This document shows positions 25,592 through 33,585 of a DNA stretch of 64,000 nucleotides, in pieces; within the stretch, counting starts at the first letter, position 1; each line of letters begins with the position of its first letter. The stretch comes from Paludibacteraceae bacterium (GTDB taxonomy: Bacteria; Bacteroidota; Bacteroidia; Bacteroidales; Paludibacteraceae): NCBI GenBank assembly GCA_017551675.1, contig JAFZLC010000057.1, positions 86,047 through 150,046 on the forward strand. Direction: 5' to 3'. The notes beneath the pieces were generated by a model. That model was not told the origin of the DNA. It ran no database searches and saw nothing but the letters and a program-made list of their open reading frames with translations. Position numbers and translations under genes: made by a program.

Positions 25592-25984
25592 ATGGAGAAT
25601 AACGAAGTCATAGAGTTGCTAAAAAAAGACAAATTCATTCTTTACAATGGCATCGAACTTCTCGAAATAGGAGAAGGAGAAGCCTCTGGAAAGATGAATA
25701 TAACGGAGAATCATCTCAATGGATTAGGAACCGTGCAAGGCGGTGCTATATTCACATTGGCAGATTATGTGTGTGCGGCAGCAGCCAACTCACGCGGAAA
25801 AGCCGCCGTTACCCTTGATGGTCAGATGGACTATATCAAAGCCGTCTCTAAAGGAACACTCTTCGCTCATGCCACAGAGGTATTCCTACGTCGCACCATC
25901 GCCTCCTATCATGTAGAAGTAAGAAACGAAGAGGGTGCCCTAATCGCCACCCTTCAATCTAAAGTATTCAGAAAAGACGTTTAA
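25592..25984 (+). CDS. PaaI-type hotdog-fold thioesterase
   Basis: A 130-residue single-hotdog protein with 'HLNGLGTVQGGAIFTLADYVCAAAANS', the PaaI-type helix motif (usual H-G-G reads Q-G-G here) and 'VTLDGQMDYIKAVSKGTLFAHATEVFLRRTIASYHVEV'. PaaI enzymes hydrolyse aryl- or acyl-CoA intermediates in the cytoplasm. It is closely spaced with the GNAT gene before it and a lipoprotein gene 2 bases after it. The native substrate is unknown. Confidence 0.88.
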   Translation: MENNEVIELLKKDKFILYNGIELLEIGEGEASGKMNITENHLNGLGTVQGGAIFTLADYVCAAAANSRGKAAVTLDGQMDYIKAVSKGTLFAHATEVFLRRTIASYHVEVRNEEGALIATLQSKVFRKDV

Positions 25985-25986
25985 TC

Positions 25987-26748
25987 ATGAAGAACTGGTC
26001 CGTCATATCATTCATCGCCTTCACTTTTCTCGTCAGTTCATGCGATTCCCCTCGTGAGAAAGCAGACAAAGTGGAAGAGAAAGTTGTAACCGCTGTGGAA
26101 GATGTGATCGACGAAGAGATTGACGTGATTGATGATTTCGAAGAGTTCATCGAAGACGAATCAGAGCATTGTACGGTCTACTCAAAACTACGCAATAGCC
26201 GTAACCTGCGAGACCCCAATAAGATGCACATCAAGACGGGACGCGAAGTGGGACTGCACGAACCATTTCGTAAAAATGCAGACTTCCTTGCCGTCAGAGA
26301 CTCCATCCTTCAATGTGGAAAACTTCAGTTTGTAGATGATGGCATATTCTATCGGAAGAAACGCATGAAACACTCCTATCCCTACCTGACCCCTGAAGCC
26401 ATCAACCTTCTTCAGGAAATCAGTGTGCGATTCAATGAGAATTTGAAGAAAAGAAAATTGCCAGAGTATTCACTACAACTCACCTCCTGCCTTAGAACCA
26501 TGGAGAGTCAGACGGGACTTCGAAAGAAAAACAAAAATGCCACCCGCGACACCTCAAGTCACGTATTTGGTGCCTCATTCGACATCTCCTACTGGGAGTT
26601 CTACCGCAATAAGGACGGTCGACTCTGTCAACAGAAATATTTGCAAAACATCCTCTCTAAAACCATACGAGAAATCAGAAACGAAAAGAGATGTCTGGTT
26701 ATCAAAGAAACCGGACAATTCTGCTTCCATTGTACCGTTTTGCGCTAA
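25987..26748 (+). CDS. Lipoprotein with M15-like peptidase signature (DUF5715-like)
   Basis: A 253-residue protein with a lipoprotein signal ('FTFLVSSCDS', lipidation Cys ~19) and an acidic Val/Glu/Asp-rich linker. A C-terminal domain includes 'LQLTSCLRTMESQTGL' and SSHVFGASFD, which fits the zinc signature S-x-H-x2-G-x-[A/S]-x-D of M15 D-Ala-D-Ala/L-Ala-D-Glu peptidases. A third ligand may be the His in 'GQFCFHCTV' near the C-terminus. It is therefore a candidate periplasmic peptidoglycan peptidase. The family label is from memory and not verified. Its end lies 11 bases before recO. Confidence 0.65.
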   Translation: MKNWSVISFIAFTFLVSSCDSPREKADKVEEKVVTAVEDVIDEEIDVIDDFEEFIEDESEHCTVYSKLRNSRNLRDPNKMHIKTGREVGLHEPFRKNADFLAVRDSILQCGKLQFVDDGIFYRKKRMKHSYPYLTPEAINLLQEISVRFNENLKKRKLPEYSLQLTSCLRTMESQTGLRKKNKNATRDTSSHVFGASFDISYWEFYRNKDGRLCQQKYLQNILSKTIREIRNEKRCLVIKETGQFCFHCTVLR

Positions 26749-26759
26749 ATCACTCCATC

Positions 26760-27485
26760 ATGCAACTGAAAACGGACGCCATCGTTTTAAAAATTCAGAA
26801 ATTCAAAGATAACGCATCCATCCTCCATCTCTATACACTGGAAACAGGACGTGCCTCTTATCTGCTATATGGTGCGCAAAGCAAGAAAAAAGGAAACGCA
26901 ATCGCCTACCTACACCCTCTCTCCCTTGTCAATCTGGACGTAAACATACGAAACACCAGAGAATTGAACATCATTACAGAAATCAAACAAGAGGAGCCAA
27001 CAATGGAACTGCTATTCAACCCCATAAAAAGTTCTTTGGCCTTCTTTATAGCTGAAATCCTATTGCAAGTACTGAAAACCAACGAAAGAGATGATACGCT
27101 CTTTAGCTTCCTTCATCACTCCATCTCTCAACTAAACCACGAGTCAAAAAGTTTGGGCAACTTCCATATCGCCTTCCTCCTGCGACTCTCCCGTTTCCTG
27201 GGATTTCAACCCTCCATCGACACTCCTTATAACAACGTCTATTTCGATATGAAACAAGCGGAGTTCACATCCCGCCAACCTGAACATCAATATTTCCTCC
27301 GTTCCAACGAAACAGACAAGATGAAACTGCTTCTACGGATGAACTACCGAAATTTTCACCTCTTTCGCTTCACGAAAGCAGAACGAAGCGAAGTAATCGA
27401 CCGTATCCTGCAATACTATAGAATTCACACACAATGCATGGGCGACATCAAATCACTCTACGTGCTCAAAGATATCTTTGAATAA
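26760..27485 (+). CDS. recO: DNA repair protein RecO
   Basis: RecO helps load RecA onto SSB-coated single strands together with RecR in the RecFOR pathway. The ATG at 26760 (MQLKTDAIVLKIQKFKDNASILHLYTLETGR) is chosen because the OB-fold begins there; the longer frame from 26691 overlaps the preceding gene. The 241-residue protein has an N-terminal OB domain, then 'IAEILLQVLKTNERDDTLFSFL' helices and 'NFHIAFLLRLSRFLGFQP', all characteristic. The usual C-terminal zinc-finger cysteines are not present, as in several Bacteroidota RecO proteins. Confidence 0.92.
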   Translation: MQLKTDAIVLKIQKFKDNASILHLYTLETGRASYLLYGAQSKKKGNAIAYLHPLSLVNLDVNIRNTRELNIITEIKQEEPTMELLFNPIKSSLAFFIAEILLQVLKTNERDDTLFSFLHHSISQLNHESKSLGNFHIAFLLRLSRFLGFQPSIDTPYNNVYFDMKQAEFTSRQPEHQYFLRSNETDKMKLLLRMNYRNFHLFRFTKAERSEVIDRILQYYRIHTQCMGDIKSLYVLKDIFE

Positions 27486-27637
27486 CAACGCACAAATAAG
27501 CTTGCTTAAACAACCATCTCCATCTGTTAATAAATAACTAACACAAAAGTTTTTTTTCTAAATATAAATCCCTAATTTCGCAACCGTAATAATTATTTAT
27601 TACTAAAGCAAGGGTTTAATTACAAAATAGTAGGTCT

Positions 27638-28018
27638 ATGGCAGAAAAAACACGATATTCAGACGCTGAATTGGAGGAATTCAAGGAGCTCATTTTAGAA
27701 AAATTAGAAGCAGCCAAACGCGATTACGAGATATTCAAATCAAGTATGGCAAATATGGATGGAAATGACACGAGCGACACGTCACCTACATTCAAACAAT
27801 TGGATGAGAGCGCAGCTACAATGACCAAAGAAGAAGCAGGTCGTTTAGCTCAACGTCAAATGAAATTCATTCAGCACCTACAGGCTGCCTTGGTTAGAAT
27901 CGAAAACAAAACCTATGGCATTTGCAGAGAGACAGGTAAGTTGATTCCAAAAGAGCGTTTACGCGCTGTTCCTCATGCTACTCTTTGCATCGACGCTAAG
28001 AAAAATGGTGCAAAATAA
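27638..28018 (+). CDS. TraR/DksA-family transcription factor
   Basis: A 126-residue DksA-like protein that should enter the RNA polymerase secondary channel. An N-terminal coiled coil ('YSDAELEEFKELILEKLEAAKRDYEIFKSS') is followed by a helical hairpin with an Asp-rich tip ('MDGNDTSDTSPT'), and then the C-terminal globular motif 'YGICRETGKLIPKERLRAVPHATLCID'. Only two of the four zinc-finger cysteines remain, so zinc binding is probably lost. A TAATTTCG box near 27573 may be its promoter. A strong terminator at 28034-28068 follows. Confidence 0.9.
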   Translation: MAEKTRYSDAELEEFKELILEKLEAAKRDYEIFKSSMANMDGNDTSDTSPTFKQLDESAATMTKEEAGRLAQRQMKFIQHLQAALVRIENKTYGICRETGKLIPKERLRAVPHATLCIDAKKNGAK

Positions 28019-28033
28019 TAATTGATTGTCATA

Positions 28034-28068
28034 GTTAGGAACTTCACAATGGAGTTCCTAACTTTTTT
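28034..28068 (+). terminator. Rho-independent terminator of the dksA-like gene
   Basis: GTTAGGAACT (28034-28043) and AGTTCCTAAC (28053-28062) form a perfect 10-bp stem with a 9-nt loop, followed by six T residues. Confidence 0.9.
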
Positions 28069-28075
28069 CATATAA

Positions 28076-28096
28076 GGTGAGTTCTAAAAATTCACC
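28076..28096 (+). repeat. Dispersed hairpin element, copy 2
   Basis: GGTGAGTT - CTAAA - AATTCACC forms an 8-bp stem with one G.T (G.U) pair. It lies directly after the dksA terminator and is followed 23 bases later by an inverted copy (28120-28140). Confidence 0.6.
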
Positions 28097-28119
28097 GTTT
28101 AATCGAGAATTAGTATGGA

Positions 28120-28140
28120 TGGTGGATTTATAAAACCCGC
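28120..28140 (-). repeat. Dispersed hairpin element, copy 3 (inverted)
   Basis: On the minus strand it reads GGCGGGTT - TTATA - AATCCACC. One A-T stem pair of the consensus is replaced by G-C on both sides, a compensatory change, while another pair is broken. It lies 79 bases before lspA. Confidence 0.5.
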
Positions 28141-28219
28141 CATAAATGCTATAGGATGAAACTACTGAGTCATCCTTATCAAGTAATAACCTGGGATAGT
28201 ATCCCTCAAAAGAGAGAAA

Positions 28220-28867
28220 ATGTCACAAAGGCAAAAAGCCATCATCGCAGCAGTTTGTATTGGATTGATCATTCTGATTGACCAAATTGTGAAAATATAT
28301 GTGAAGACGCACTTCTTCATCGGAGAGAGTCTTGAAGTCTTCAGTTGGTTTCACATCCGTTTCGTTGAAAACAACGGAATGGCATTTGGCATAGAACTAT
28401 TCAACAAGATTTTTCTTACCCTATTTCGAGTTGTTGCAGTCGGCTTGATCGGTTATTACCTGCATCTCATTATCAAAAAGAGTTACAGTGTCGGCTACAT
28501 CCTTTGCGTTGCTGCCCTATTGGCTGGTGCCTTCGGTAATATCATAGACTGCGTGTTCTACGGCGTCATCTTCGATTCTGGACACCCCATAGCAACCATG
28601 TTCCCTGAAGAAGGATATGCTCCTATCTTCTACGGAAGAGTGGTCGATATGCTTTACTTCCCTCTAATCGATACTTACCTCCCTTCGTGGATACCATTGG
28701 TTGGAGGTTCTCATTTCACCTTCTTCGACCCTGTCTTCAATATCGCAGATGCCGCTATCTGCGTCAGCATCTTCTGCGCAGTCCTTTTCGAACGCAAGTA
28801 TCTGATTGAAGATTTTAAAGAGAAAAAAGAGGACAAAGAGAAAGAGACTGAGCCAAAAACAGAATGA
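28220..28867 (+). CDS. lspA: Lipoprotein signal peptidase (signal peptidase II)
   Basis: LspA cleaves prolipoprotein signal peptides in the inner membrane after diacylglyceryl transfer. Four hydrophobic segments and the conserved motifs are present: 'DQIVK' (21), 'FVENNGMAFG' (48-57), 'GAFGNIIDCVFYG', 'VVDM' with catalytic Asp143, and 'FNIADAAI' with catalytic Asp177. At 215 residues it is longer than E. coli LspA (164) because of periplasmic insertions around residues 116-137 and 152-170 and a charged C-terminal tail; such inserts are common in Bacteroidota. Its stop overlaps the next gene's ATG. Confidence 0.95.
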   Translation: MSQRQKAIIAAVCIGLIILIDQIVKIYVKTHFFIGESLEVFSWFHIRFVENNGMAFGIELFNKIFLTLFRVVAVGLIGYYLHLIIKKSYSVGYILCVAALLAGAFGNIIDCVFYGVIFDSGHPIATMFPEEGYAPIFYGRVVDMLYFPLIDTYLPSWIPLVGGSHFTFFDPVFNIADAAICVSIFCAVLFERKYLIEDFKEKKEDKEKETEPKTE

Positions 28868-29253
28868 CAATGAAAACGTTACGACTTCTTCTATTCCTTC
28901 TACTTCCCCTACTCAGTAGTTGCCATTATGACAAGGGAAGACCCATTATCCCAGAAAAGGATATGGCTCAGATACTATCCGAATACTATCTGATGCAATC
29001 AACCATGTCTCAATTCGAACTACCTACAAATGAGACCCGTTTCCTTTATTACACCCAACTACTGGAGAAATATGGATACAGCGAAGCGGACTTCGACTCG
29101 TCTCTACTTTGGTATACGAAAAACCGCGATGTGTTTGAGAAGGTATACATACAAGCAACCAGCATACTGGAAGCAAAAAAGGATTCCCTAAATGCGCTTC
29201 TCGCTACACAACCCGAGCAACCCGCAGATCCAAACGCAACGGCTATTCCATGA
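28864..29253 (+). CDS. DUF4296-type lipoprotein
   Basis: A 129-residue lipoprotein. After a signal peptide with lipobox LLSSC, the mature part reads 'IIPEKDMAQILSEYYLMQSTM', then 'FLYYTQLLEKYGYSEADFDSSLLWYTKN', the helical pattern of DUF4296 proteins. It overlaps lspA by 4 bases (ATGA), and the internal ATG at 28870 is an alternative start. Its function is unknown; the helical domain probably sits in the periplasm. Confidence 0.82.
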   Translation: MTMKTLRLLLFLLLPLLSSCHYDKGRPIIPEKDMAQILSEYYLMQSTMSQFELPTNETRFLYYTQLLEKYGYSEADFDSSLLWYTKNRDVFEKVYIQATSILEAKKDSLNALLATQPEQPADPNATAIP

Positions 29254-29591
29254 AACGATTTGCAGCCAACAGAATCTATTTGTCCGTGTCCGATGTATTC
29301 ACCAATGCCATTATCGAATTATCTGACGACAAAAAACTGCTACAAGTCAACTTGCTTTCTGAAGTGTCCGAAATACACTCTACCCCATTCTATAATGGTA
29401 TCCTACTACCTTTCGACAAAGAGACCTGCCTTCAATGCCTGAAAGATTATCTAAACGATACTTTGCATACGCTATTCATGGAACGAGTATTCCACATCGG
29501 CGACGATGTAACCTCTCTATCCCTTCTGTCAGGTCCTAAACTATTCTCAACAGGAGAACTAAAACAAATAGAGATTAAGGAACTCTTATAA
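29250..29591 (+). CDS. Hypothetical small protein downstream of the DUF4296 gene
   Basis: A 113-residue protein that overlaps the DUF4296 gene by 4 bases (ATGA), implying translational coupling. It has no signal peptide or membrane segment. The sequence is mixed alpha/beta with 'LLQVNLLSEVSEIHSTPFYNGILLPF' and a C-terminal 'LKQIEIKELL'. I do not recognise a family. Conserved spacing within the dksA-lspA neighbourhood supports that it is real. Confidence 0.65.
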   Translation: MKRFAANRIYLSVSDVFTNAIIELSDDKKLLQVNLLSEVSEIHSTPFYNGILLPFDKETCLQCLKDYLNDTLHTLFMERVFHIGDDVTSLSLLSGPKLFSTGELKQIEIKELL

Positions 29592-29617
29592 TACCTGATG
29601 GGGTCCTCTAACCTACT

Positions 29618-31279
29618 TTAACGCCATAACCTTTCCGGAATGGTTAACTGTGGAAGAGATCTCTCCACAACCTCATAAACAACACAATCAGAATTTAACG
29701 TATCTATCTCTTCTTTAGGCACAAAGAAACTTCCTCGTCTTGCATGAAGACTCAGCTGTGACTCACCAAACGAATATGATAAATATTTAGTTAATAAAAA
29801 TCCAAACGAATCGCCAAGTACAGTTATCTTCCCTTGACGAGACGGACATCTGTAATGGTAATAAACATCTTCAAAAGAGACACTACTCTCTGCATTTAAT
29901 ACTGGTGTTTTATAATAATGTTCGTCTTGTTTCTTATACCCAGGACACAAGCCAAGTATGTCTCCATCCAATTTTAACATTGAATCCAATGAGGCAATCG
30001 AACTTCGATTCAACTCCATGTCAGAACTTATAAAAGACAGCAATTCATCAACACCATAATATGCCCCCAGTTCAGTCCAATGCGTTCCCTGTTTATAGTA
30101 TAACAGATCCTTATCTTTTTCTTTTATCAGACGATCGTGCAAAGAAAGGCATTTCAAATCAGTGTTCTTTTTTAGATATTTTATCAACTGTTGTGCTCTG
30201 CCTAACGAATCAGGATTAACCTTTTCTACATATTTGTAATACTCCCCATACACCTTTTCTTTGTCCGGAACTATGACAAAATAAAATTTCATTCCTTTTT
30301 GAGTACAACATTGCTCCAGATACTGCAAATATAATGAGACAGACTCCAACTCTTCTTTCGTGAATAAATTCACATTGGCGTAATTCTCAAAACCATTATA
30401 CTTACGAAGGAACATCCATTGATCCTCTCCAACAAATGCATCTTTATATAATCGTCCCTGACTGCCATTGAATACATTTAAAATACCATCGTGAAGACTT
30501 TGTAATTCTTCTCGCAGAAAGAAATGATCATTAAACCATTTTTCATAGTTGCCACCATATCCTTTCATATCTTCTTTGAAATTCAATTTCGGCTTTTCTG
30601 TCAACGTACGTTTTTCCACGACAGAAACAGTCTCTTCACTAACAAAGAATCTTGGAACAAATAGCATCAGAAGAATCAATAATAAAAACGCCTCATTCCC
30701 TGTATTCATCTTACGATACATGTATCGCAAAATACACCAGTATAAAAGGGATAAAAGCACCCACGCAATGAGACCTGTTATCCATACAAACCATGCTGAT
30801 TGATTTATATTCAAATCAGGAATTATTATAAACGGGTCGATCTTATCTGAAGTGATTTTAATGCCCTCTGGGACTTGCTCGAATGTCAAATCATTTGTTA
30901 TCTTCACATCGTTGTATGTAAACAATATCTTCTTGTCTCCTTTTATGGAAATGTCGGAAATATACACCACGCCCGGTTTCTCAAAGAAGTCCACTCTGAT
31001 TTGAGCGACGTGGGTGCAAGGCAACTGAATGTCAAATTTTGTATTCTCTGTTTTTAAACTGTTTTCAGAGAAAGCCTTCTTCTCTTCTGAAAAGCTCTCC
31101 GAATCGTCTTCTGTATAGTACAAAGCAAAGGGAGAATCCACATTACCTCTTGCGGTGAATGAGACTGTTATGGGTCTCTTCGATACGTTAATAATTTGTG
31201 ATCGATAGAGAAAGTACGTTGTCAGAGATGAAAGAATGACAACGGCTAATAGTCTGAATATATTCGATTTGTCCATCAT
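29618..31279 (-). CDS. AlgJ/AlgX-like (DHHW-type) SGNH O-acetyltransferase partner
   Basis: A 553-residue protein with an N-terminal membrane anchor ('NIFRLLAVVILSSLTTYFLY') and a central hydrophobic stretch near 160-205. A C-terminal SGNH-hydrolase-like domain carries GDSFGF (nucleophile Ser) and 'QGTHWTELGAYYG' with the His-Trp pair typical of AlgJ/AlgX/DHHW proteins. In alginate and other exopolysaccharide systems this protein transfers acetyl groups delivered by an AlgI-type MBOAT protein. The AlgI-type gene lies 9 bases upstream in the same orientation. The acetylated polymer is unknown. Confidence 0.85.
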   Translation of the reverse strand: MMDKSNIFRLLAVVILSSLTTYFLYRSQIINVSKRPITVSFTARGNVDSPFALYYTEDDSESFSEEKKAFSENSLKTENTKFDIQLPCTHVAQIRVDFFEKPGVVYISDISIKGDKKILFTYNDVKITNDLTFEQVPEGIKITSDKIDPFIIIPDLNINQSAWFVWITGLIAWVLLSLLYWCILRYMYRKMNTGNEAFLLLILLMLFVPRFFVSEETVSVVEKRTLTEKPKLNFKEDMKGYGGNYEKWFNDHFFLREELQSLHDGILNVFNGSQGRLYKDAFVGEDQWMFLRKYNGFENYANVNLFTKEELESVSLYLQYLEQCCTQKGMKFYFVIVPDKEKVYGEYYKYVEKVNPDSLGRAQQLIKYLKKNTDLKCLSLHDRLIKEKDKDLLYYKQGTHWTELGAYYGVDELLSFISSDMELNRSSIASLDSMLKLDGDILGLCPGYKKQDEHYYKTPVLNAESSVSFEDVYYHYRCPSRQGKITVLGDSFGFLLTKYLSYSFGESQLSLHARRGSFFVPKEEIDTLNSDCVVYEVVERSLPQLTIPERLWR

Positions 31280-31288
31280 CTACATAAA

Positions 31289-32686
31289 TTAAAATCTAAA
31301 ATAAATAAATGGATTGTATGTAGAAGCGACCAAAAAGGAGACACTGATTATAAACAGTATGATTAGGGTCGCATTCAGCAAATTCTTTTCCCAAAAGTTC
31401 TCAGATGTTGAACTCAACAAGTTTGAGGCTATCGGCGTTGAGAACACAATCGCCAGAATCATTATGAAAACATCGAAACCGGTAAAGTAACTGTTGAATT
31501 TCAGATAAGTGGTGGTGTCATACAAGCCTATCATATTGCGGATATATGCCCATGCATACGTTATGTTGTCCGCACGGAACAAAACCCAGCCAAAGAGCAC
31601 AATCAGTATCGCATACACATGCTTCAAACTCTCTTTCCACCTCACACCGCTATCCTTGTGGAGTCCCGTCGCCTTTTCTAAAATGTTGAACATTCCGTGC
31701 CATACACCCCACAACAAAAATGTCCAATTCGCTCCGTGCCAGAACCCCGTCAATAGGAAGACAATGGCTATGTTAATGTATGTTCTGCTTTGCGAGATTC
31801 TGTTTCCTCCCAATGGAATATAGACGTACTCTTTAAACCATGTGGACAGGGATATATGCCATCTACGCCAAAATTCCGTAATGGATTTTGAGATATACGG
31901 ATAGTTGAAATTCTCCTTGAATTTGAATCCGAACATCAATCCCAAACCGATTGCCATATCGGAATAACCACTAAAGTCGAAGAATATTTGCATTGAATAG
32001 GCTATCGCACCCAACCATGAGACAGCAGTACTAAACTCATCCACCGACTTGCTGAAAATATTGTCCGCAATGGCACCCATGGTGTTCGCAATCAACACCT
32101 TCTTTGAAAGTCCGATGATGAATCGCTTTATACCCACCACAATCTCCTCATAATTCACTTGCCTGTCCTCTATCTGCTCTGCCACGTCATGGTATTTCAC
32201 AATCGGGCCCGCCACCAACTGAGGGAACAAACTAATGTACAATGCCAACTTGAATAGATTCTTTTGTACCGGCACGTCTTCCCTGTATACATCCACGACA
32301 TAGGATATGGACTGGAACGTGTAAAAAGATATGCCTATTGGCATCAGAATATTCAACAGACCGAAGTTGCTGTGAAACGCTTCGTTTATGTTCGATATGA
32401 AGAAGTCAAAATATTTGAAGTAAAACAAAAACAGAAGGTCGCAGATTATCGTAAGGGTGACAGCTAATATTTTCTTATCCCTGTATTTGTCCACCGCCAA
32501 AGCACCAATGTAGTTTATGAGAATAGTTGAGATCATCACAAAAACATACTTTGGCTCTCCCCACGCATAAAAGAAAAGACTGGACAATAGTAATACGGTG
32601 TTTCTTAACTGCGGACGAACTATCCAATAAAAAAATAGTACGACGGGAAGAAACACAAAAAGGAATGTTAATGATGAGAATAACAT
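31289..32686 (-). CDS. MBOAT-family O-acyltransferase (AlgI-like)
   Basis: A 465-residue polytopic membrane protein that should carry acetyl groups across the inner membrane for polysaccharide O-acetylation. It starts with 'FSSLTFLFVFLPVVLFFYW', includes the AlgI/DltB motif 'LVAGPIVKYHDVAEQI', 'FFDFSGYSDMAIGLGLMFGF', 'EFWRRWHISLSTWFKEYVYIPLGGNR' and the catalytic histidine region 'GFWHGANWTFLLWGVWHG'. All motifs are intact. It is the first gene of a two-gene operon with the AlgJ-like partner, driven by the promoter at 32751-32781. Confidence 0.95.
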   Translation of the reverse strand: MLFSSLTFLFVFLPVVLFFYWIVRPQLRNTVLLLSSLFFYAWGEPKYVFVMISTILINYIGALAVDKYRDKKILAVTLTIICDLLFLFYFKYFDFFISNINEAFHSNFGLLNILMPIGISFYTFQSISYVVDVYREDVPVQKNLFKLALYISLFPQLVAGPIVKYHDVAEQIEDRQVNYEEIVVGIKRFIIGLSKKVLIANTMGAIADNIFSKSVDEFSTAVSWLGAIAYSMQIFFDFSGYSDMAIGLGLMFGFKFKENFNYPYISKSITEFWRRWHISLSTWFKEYVYIPLGGNRISQSRTYINIAIVFLLTGFWHGANWTFLLWGVWHGMFNILEKATGLHKDSGVRWKESLKHVYAILIVLFGWVLFRADNITYAWAYIRNMIGLYDTTTYLKFNSYFTGFDVFIMILAIVFSTPIASNLLSSTSENFWEKNLLNATLIILFIISVSFLVASTYNPFIYFRF

Positions 32687-32750
32687 ATTTCTCTGTATTT
32701 AGGCGAATTAAATAAGGGCAAGTTGTTCTAGGCGCTCACCCGATTGCTTA

Positions 32751-32781
32751 CAAAAGTACGACAGCGAAACAAAAGAAACAA
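32751..32781 (-). promoter_or_regulatory. Promoter of the O-acetylation operon
   Basis: Minus-strand TTG (32781-32779), a 20-nt spacer and TACTTTTG (32758-32751), 65 bases upstream of the MBOAT start codon. Confidence 0.55.
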
Positions 32782-32896
32782 CTTTTATCAAGCTTTTTTG
32801 TGGGTGAAAGCACGGAAAATTCTAACTTTTCTGGGAATTTTTACAGGTAATTTGCAAGGGTTGGAAGAAAAAAATCTGTAACAATAGTGACAAGTG

Positions 32897-33502
32897 TTAA
32901 GCGAGATCATCATCTAGCGAACAACCCTCCACCTTTTGCAACTTACTCAACACCTTTTCATAGTCACGCTGACGCACCTGCAGCTGCATCATACATTCAT
33001 TATCAAAGTTCTGTGAAAGAACCTCAAGTCCTTCATCTTTAATCACCTTCATCACATCATTCATCACCATATAGCCAAAATGAATTGTAAATGCCACCTC
33101 TATCTTCTTTTCCACTATCTCGTTCTGTTCTAAAGCATCCTGCGAGGCTGTTCGATAGGCATTGATAAGACCACTCGTTCCCAACAACGTACCTCCAAAA
33201 TATCGCACTACAATCATCAAGACATTCACCACGTCCTTCGACACCAATACACCAAGCATCGGCTTCCCAGCCGTACCAGATGGCTCTCCATCGTCATTGG
33301 CACGCGTCTCTATGTTCATCGGATTTAAGCGATAGGCATAGCACACATGACGAGCGTCATGATATTTCTTCCGAAACTCATCCACAATGGATTTCACCTG
33401 CTCTTTTGTGGAAACAGGAAATGCGAAAGCATAAAATTTGCTTCCTTTCTCCTTGTATAATCCTTCCGACGGACGGACGATTGTTAAGTAGGTGTCTTCC
33501 AT
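32897..33502 (-). CDS. YigZ/IMPACT-family protein
   Basis: The start at 33502 (MEDTYLTIVRPSEGLYKEKGSKFYAFAFPVS) is chosen because it begins the conserved domain; the longer frame to 33565 runs into the terminator hairpin of the helicase gene. At 201 residues it has the two-domain YigZ layout: UPF0029 with 'YHDARHVCYAYRL' and 'DDGEPSGTAGKPML', then a ferredoxin-like C-terminal domain. IMPACT proteins interact with the translation machinery in eukaryotes; the bacterial role is undefined. It sits alone between the helicase terminator and the O-acetylation promoter. Confidence 0.92.
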   Translation of the reverse strand: MEDTYLTIVRPSEGLYKEKGSKFYAFAFPVSTKEQVKSIVDEFRKKYHDARHVCYAYRLNPMNIETRANDDGEPSGTAGKPMLGVLVSKDVVNVLMIVVRYFGGTLLGTSGLINAYRTASQDALEQNEIVEKKIEVAFTIHFGYMVMNDVMKVIKDEGLEVLSQNFDNECMMQLQVRQRDYEKVLSKLQKVEGCSLDDDLA

Positions 33503-33536
33503 AAAATCAGATTTTAAGGGTGTATAAATATAATGA

Positions 33537-33570
33537 GACGCATGATTGCCTATTGAAACAATCATGCGTC
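33537..33570 (-). terminator. Hairpin after the DeaD-type helicase gene
   Basis: GACGCATGATTG and CAATCATGCGTC form a perfect 12-bp stem with a 10-nt loop, 16 bases after the helicase stop. The minus-strand T tract is weak (TCATTATATTT). Confidence 0.6.
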
Positions 33571-33585
33571 ATTATCCTCTATCCG

